From contig NW_004955429.1 of the NCBI RefSeq assembly GCF_000276665.1, positions 4,466,478 to 4,530,477 of the forward strand: 64,000 nucleotides of DNA, written 5' to 3'. Source of the stretch: Chinchilla lanigera (Eukaryota; Chordata; Mammalia; Rodentia; Chinchillidae). A model generated the notes under the pieces. It had not been told where the DNA came from, ran no database searches, and was given only the letters and a program-made list of their open reading frames with translations. Shown in pieces: positions 60,646-64,000 of the stretch (the first letter of the stretch is position 1; the number at the start of each line of letters is the position of its first letter). Both the position numbers and the translations under genes were made by a program.

Positions 60646-61454
60646 TTAATATAGTTCTTGTTCCTAAGGAAGAGATGAGAAAGACTGTTAGTTGATGGAG
60701 ATACTGTTGTGGGTCCTAACTGGACTGTACTCCTTGCCATTGTCCAGTCACTGTGGACTTGGGGCTGGGACCCTGTGATGATGCCCATCCCTGGGAAGGA
60801 AAGCCACACTTCAGGGATGTTTATTGGTAAAACTTGGGCAGTTAAATAGCATTCTTCCTATTGTTATCAAGAAAAACATGAGGAACAGATAGACTATTAT
60901 AAGGTAAAGATATTTGTCAGTTTACAAGATGAAAAAGTCATATATCACTATTTCATCTTGCTTTTATTTGATTAGTAGGTTTTTAGAAGGTTAATGGGTT
61001 TTATTCCCACATTTTTATTTGGGTTTTAAATTTCTTCTATGAAAAATAACTATTATAATAGTTGCATGGAGTTTTACAGTATGTCTGCTTGACTTTTGTA
61101 CATTTATATGTTGTATTTGATTTCTGCAATCTCTTAAGATTTTTTTCTAGAATATTAATTGATAAAAATAACCATAGGAAATATTTCTTACTCAGATCTG
61201 AATAGTCAATACAAACATAATTTGAATATTTTCCATTTGGAAAAATTGAATTATGTAGTATATATTATCTATGGGAATAAGTGATTTATCCATGTTTGGA
61301 AAACACTGTCCCAAAAATAAGACAAACTTTTAAAACATTTATGTTTATATATTTTCCACATTAAGAAATGATGACACAAAATGTGAATATGTAACAAATT
61401 TGATGTCCTCCACCTTCTCTTTATTACAAAGTACTGTGGGCTGTTGGTGAAAAA

Positions 61455-61560
61455 AGGAACTTAGGGCCCATGTTTGTGTATGTGTGGTCTTGGGGGTTAA
61501 ATACGGGGCTTCACACATGCTATGCCAGATGCTCTACTACAGACTTACATCACCAGCCCC
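61455..61560 (-). repeat. ID-like SINE, antisense
   Basis: Reads cttgggggttaaatacgggg, cacacatgctatgccagatg and cagacttacatcaccagccc. It abuts the 3' end of the next L1. Confidence 0.7.
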
Positions 61561-62294
61561 TTTTTTAAACATGAAGTTTATTGGTACATTTTAGATATAC
61601 AAAATGATCACCTTTGTCTTAGGGAATTTGTACCTGTACATGATATATCTTGGTTCCTTTTTTCCCCCCATTCCCCTACCCACCATTTAACCCCTGTTCC
61701 CTTCCTTATTTACAAAAGCCTTGTTACCATTTTTTCCTTCCTTTCTCCTTTTTTTTTCTTTTCCCTTCCTTTACCTTTCCCTAGTTCCCCTTCCTATTTG
61801 AACATTTTCTTCCTATTTCACAGTATCTATTATACATTTTGGTACTTATTTACACTCTAATTTCTCACACCAGAGAAACTATGTAGTATTTATACATATG
61901 TGTCCAATTTGTTTCACTTAACAATATGTGCTGAAGGTGCATCCATTTACCTAGAAATGTCTCAAGCTTATCCTTCTTTATAGCTGAGTAGTAGTCCGCT
62001 GTAAAAAAAAGAACCACACCTCTACCCTGTCATTGTTTGGTAGACATTTGGGCTGTTTCCAAGATTTGGCTATTACAAACTGTGCCGCTGTAAACATGGG
62101 TAAGCATACATCACTGTGGCATGATACTTTTAATTCTTTCAGGAAGATACCCACAAGGGAAGTACCTGGGTTCAGTGGAACCTCTAGTCCTAGTTTTTTG
62201 GGGAATATCCACACTGATTTCCACAGTGGCTGCACCAATCTACACTCCCACCAATTTCCCCACAACCCCTCCAGCATTTGTTACTGATTAATTT

Positions 62295-62378
62295 TTTTTT
62301 TCTGGTACCAGGAATTGAACTCAGGACCTTGTGCTTGCATGGCAGGCACTTGTGCCACTGAGTCATATGCCAGCCCCA
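62295..62378 (-). repeat. ID SINE, antisense, nested in L1
   Basis: Reads tctggtaccaggaattgaac, gcatggcaggcacttgtgcc and catatgccagcccc. Flanked by ATTAATTT at 62287-62294 and 62379-62386. Confidence 0.93.
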
Positions 62379-62550
62379 ATTAATTTCTTGATAATAGCCA
62401 TTTTTTCTAGAGCAAGATAGGATCTCAGCATTGTTTGAGTTCTTTGTATATTCCTTTGTCTGAAGAACATGTGGCAAAAATTTTTTCCCACACTGTGGGT
62501 TGTCTGCTCACTCTATTGGTGGTTTCTCTTGCTGTGCAAAAGCTTTTATC

Positions 62551-62630
62551 TTTTTTGTTTGGTACCAGGAATCAAACTCAGGACGTTGTGCTTCCCAGGT
62601 GCTTGTGCCTCTGAGCTATATTCCCAGCCC
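62551..62630 (-). repeat. ID SINE, antisense, nested in L1
   Basis: Reads tttggtaccaggaatcaaac, gtgcttcccaggtgcttgtg and gctatattcccagccc, with a small internal deletion relative to other copies. TGCAAAAG occurs at 62535-62542 and 62631-62638. Confidence 0.92.
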
Positions 62631-63053
62631 TGCAAAAGATTTTTAATAGGATGAGATCCCAGTTGTTGATTCTTCTTAATAGTTCCTATGCAATTGGGAT
62701 TTTGTTCATGAAGTCTTTGCCTATACCTATGTCTTCAGCAGTTCTATCTATTCTATCTTCCAGCAGATTTAGTGTTTCTGTTTTAATATTTAGATCTTTG
62801 ATTCATTTCAATTTTAATTTAGTGCATAATGAAAGATAATGGATCTAGTTTTAATCTTCACCATAGGGAAGATTTTTCCAGCACCATTTACAAAGAGGCT
62901 ATCTTTCTTCCAGTGAAGATGTTTGGCTCCTTTGTCAAAGATAAAATGGCTGAGTATGTCCGGAGTTTTTTCTGCATCTTCTAATCTGTTCACTGATCCT
63001 TGAGTCTGTTTTTATCACATTACCATCCTGGTTTTATCACAGTAGCCTTTGTA

Positions 63054-63368
63054 CTACAGTTTCAAGTCAGGGATTGTCATGCCTCCTGCTTTGCCTTTGT
63101 TGCCCAGAGGCGCCTTTGCTATTCTAGGTCTCTTCTGGTTCCAGATGAATTTCAGGAATGTTTTCTCTAATTCTGTGAGACATGCTATTGGAATTTTGGT
63201 TGGTATTGCATTAAATCTGTATAACAATTTTGGAAGTATGGCCATTTTCACTGTCTTGGTTCTTCCTACCCAAGAACAAGGGATATGTTTCCATTTTCTG
63301 ATATCCTCCTCAATCTCCTTTTTCAGAGTACTGTAGTTTTCAATATAGAGATCTTTTACTTTCTTCAT
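63054..63368 (-). pseudogene. L1 ORF2 remnant, C-terminal region
   Basis: A 104-residue open stretch on the minus strand matches the region downstream of the L1 reverse transcriptase: [29 protein letters not shown] and [14 protein letters not shown] are hallmark segments. It ends by a frameshift or stop before 63054, so it is a retrotransposon relic and not a host gene. The good match suggests moderate age. Confidence 0.92.
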
Positions 63369-63559
63369 TAAATTGATTCCTAAGTACTTAATTTTTTTGG
63401 ATACTGTTGTGAAAAGTATAGTTTGCCTAATTTCTTTCTCAGTGTGTTTTTTCTTTGTGTACAGGAATACTGTTGATTTTTGAGTGTTGACTTTGTATCC
63501 AGCTACACTACTGAATTTGGTTACTAAATATAGAAGTCTTTTGGTGGGGTTTTTCGGGT

Positions 63560-63984
63560 CTTCTATGTAGAGTATTGTGTCATCTGCGGATAATGATAAT
63601 TTAACTTCTTTCTTTCCTATCCTTATTCCTTCCTTTCTCTTGTGTAATTGTTCTGGCTTATATTTCCAGAACTATATTCAATAAAAGTGATGACAGTAGA
63701 CATCCTTGTCTTGTTCATGATTTTAGAGTGAAAACTTTCAGTTTTTGTCCATGTACTGTGAAGTTGGCTGTTGGTTTGTCAAAGATGGTTTTTATCAGAT
63801 TGGCATAAAGACCATCTATTCCAATTTTCTGTAAGGTTTTTATCATGAATGGGTATTGGCCTTTGTCCAATGCTTTTTTTTTTGTGCGTCTATTGAGATG
63901 GTAATGCAGCTTTTTCTTGTCCTTGGTTCTGTTAATATGGTATATTACATTTTTTGATTTGCATATGTTGCACCACCCCTGCAT
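63560..63984 (-). pseudogene. L1 ORF2 remnant, reverse-transcriptase region
   Basis: Minus-strand translation of 63715-63984 gives an RT-region stretch ([38 protein letters not shown]). Just downstream, bases 63579-63587 in reverse encode the ADD of the catalytic motif (context [16 protein letters not shown]), in another frame. The two parts are separated by at least one frame change. Non-functional as it stands. Confidence 0.88.
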
Positions 63985-64000
63985 CCCTGGGATGAATCTC

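Larger units (their letters stand above)
55669..64000 (+). other. ARHGAP21: ARHGAP21 intron downstream of the large exon (partial)
   Basis: Starts with consensus gtgagt. The next exon, expected to begin with the two bases completing an Asp codon, is not in the window. Repeats fill 56280-57060 and 58870 onward. I recognise nothing in 55669-56180, 57061-58870, 59326-60140 or 60646-61450. Confidence 0.85.
61562..64000 (-). mobile_element. L1 LINE, antisense, 3' UTR and ORF2, runs off the window
   Basis: In reverse: 3' UTR from about 61562 (a short tail of T), then gctgtttccaagatttggct, cagcaccatttacaaagagg and the ORF2 C-terminal region. It is the least diverged L1 in the window, yet two ID elements (62295 and 62551) and frameshifts break it. 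It extends beyond base 64000. Confidence 0.92.

Noticed and set aside
63054..63984. Reverse-transcriptase-like protein segments
   Set aside because: They belong to a broken L1 ORF2, not to a retron, domesticated RT or other host system.

Overview
This window is nuclear DNA from a mammal, most probably a rodent outside the mouse/rat family. About 3.6% is protein-coding: six spliced exons of one gene on the + strand. The rest is intron, packed with interspersed repeats. The rodent call rests on dozens of ID elements (tRNA-Ala-derived SINEs) and B1 elements (7SL-derived SINEs), several of them joined as B1-ID composites. Older mammal-wide families (MIR, L2, L1M, MER5A, MER20, Tigger-like, MaLR) lie underneath. 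Species was not determined.

The gene is ARHGAP21, the large Rho GTPase-activating protein 21. Six coding exons keep one open frame through every junction: 16145-16324, 18647-18671 (a 25-nt microexon), 42891-42983, 44352-44430, 47213-47267 and 53775-55668. All introns have GT-AG ends. The 2,326 coding bases (775 codons plus one base) correspond roughly to residues 21-796 of the human protein, by memory of that protein. They encode the N-terminal PDZ domain (first five exons) and a long Ser/Arg-rich, probably disordered linker (the 1,894-nt sixth exon). The first coding exon, the PH domain and the RhoGAP domain are not in the window.

Layout: 1-16144 is upstream intron with an inverted pair of L1 3' ends, a mariner foldback element and scattered SINEs. 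16145-18671 holds the first two exons. 18672-42890 is a 24.2-kb intron with many antisense L1 fragments, a second mariner foldback copy, a 219-base N gap and young ID/B1 insertions with clear target-site duplications. 42891-47267 holds three short PDZ exons. 47268-53774 is a comparatively repeat-poor intron. 53775-55668 is the large exon. 55669-64000 is the next intron, ending in a relatively young antisense L1 whose ORF2 remnant still shows the reverse-transcriptase ADD motif.

No rRNA, functional tRNA, CRISPR array or prokaryote-like system was found. I see no convincing undescribed biological system. The items most worth a second look are the frame-critical microexon, the PDZ pocket tyrosine, the graded phospho-motif array in the large exon, the mariner foldback pair and the repeat-poor intron. 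Repeat boundaries were judged by eye and may be off by tens of bases unless a target-site duplication is given.
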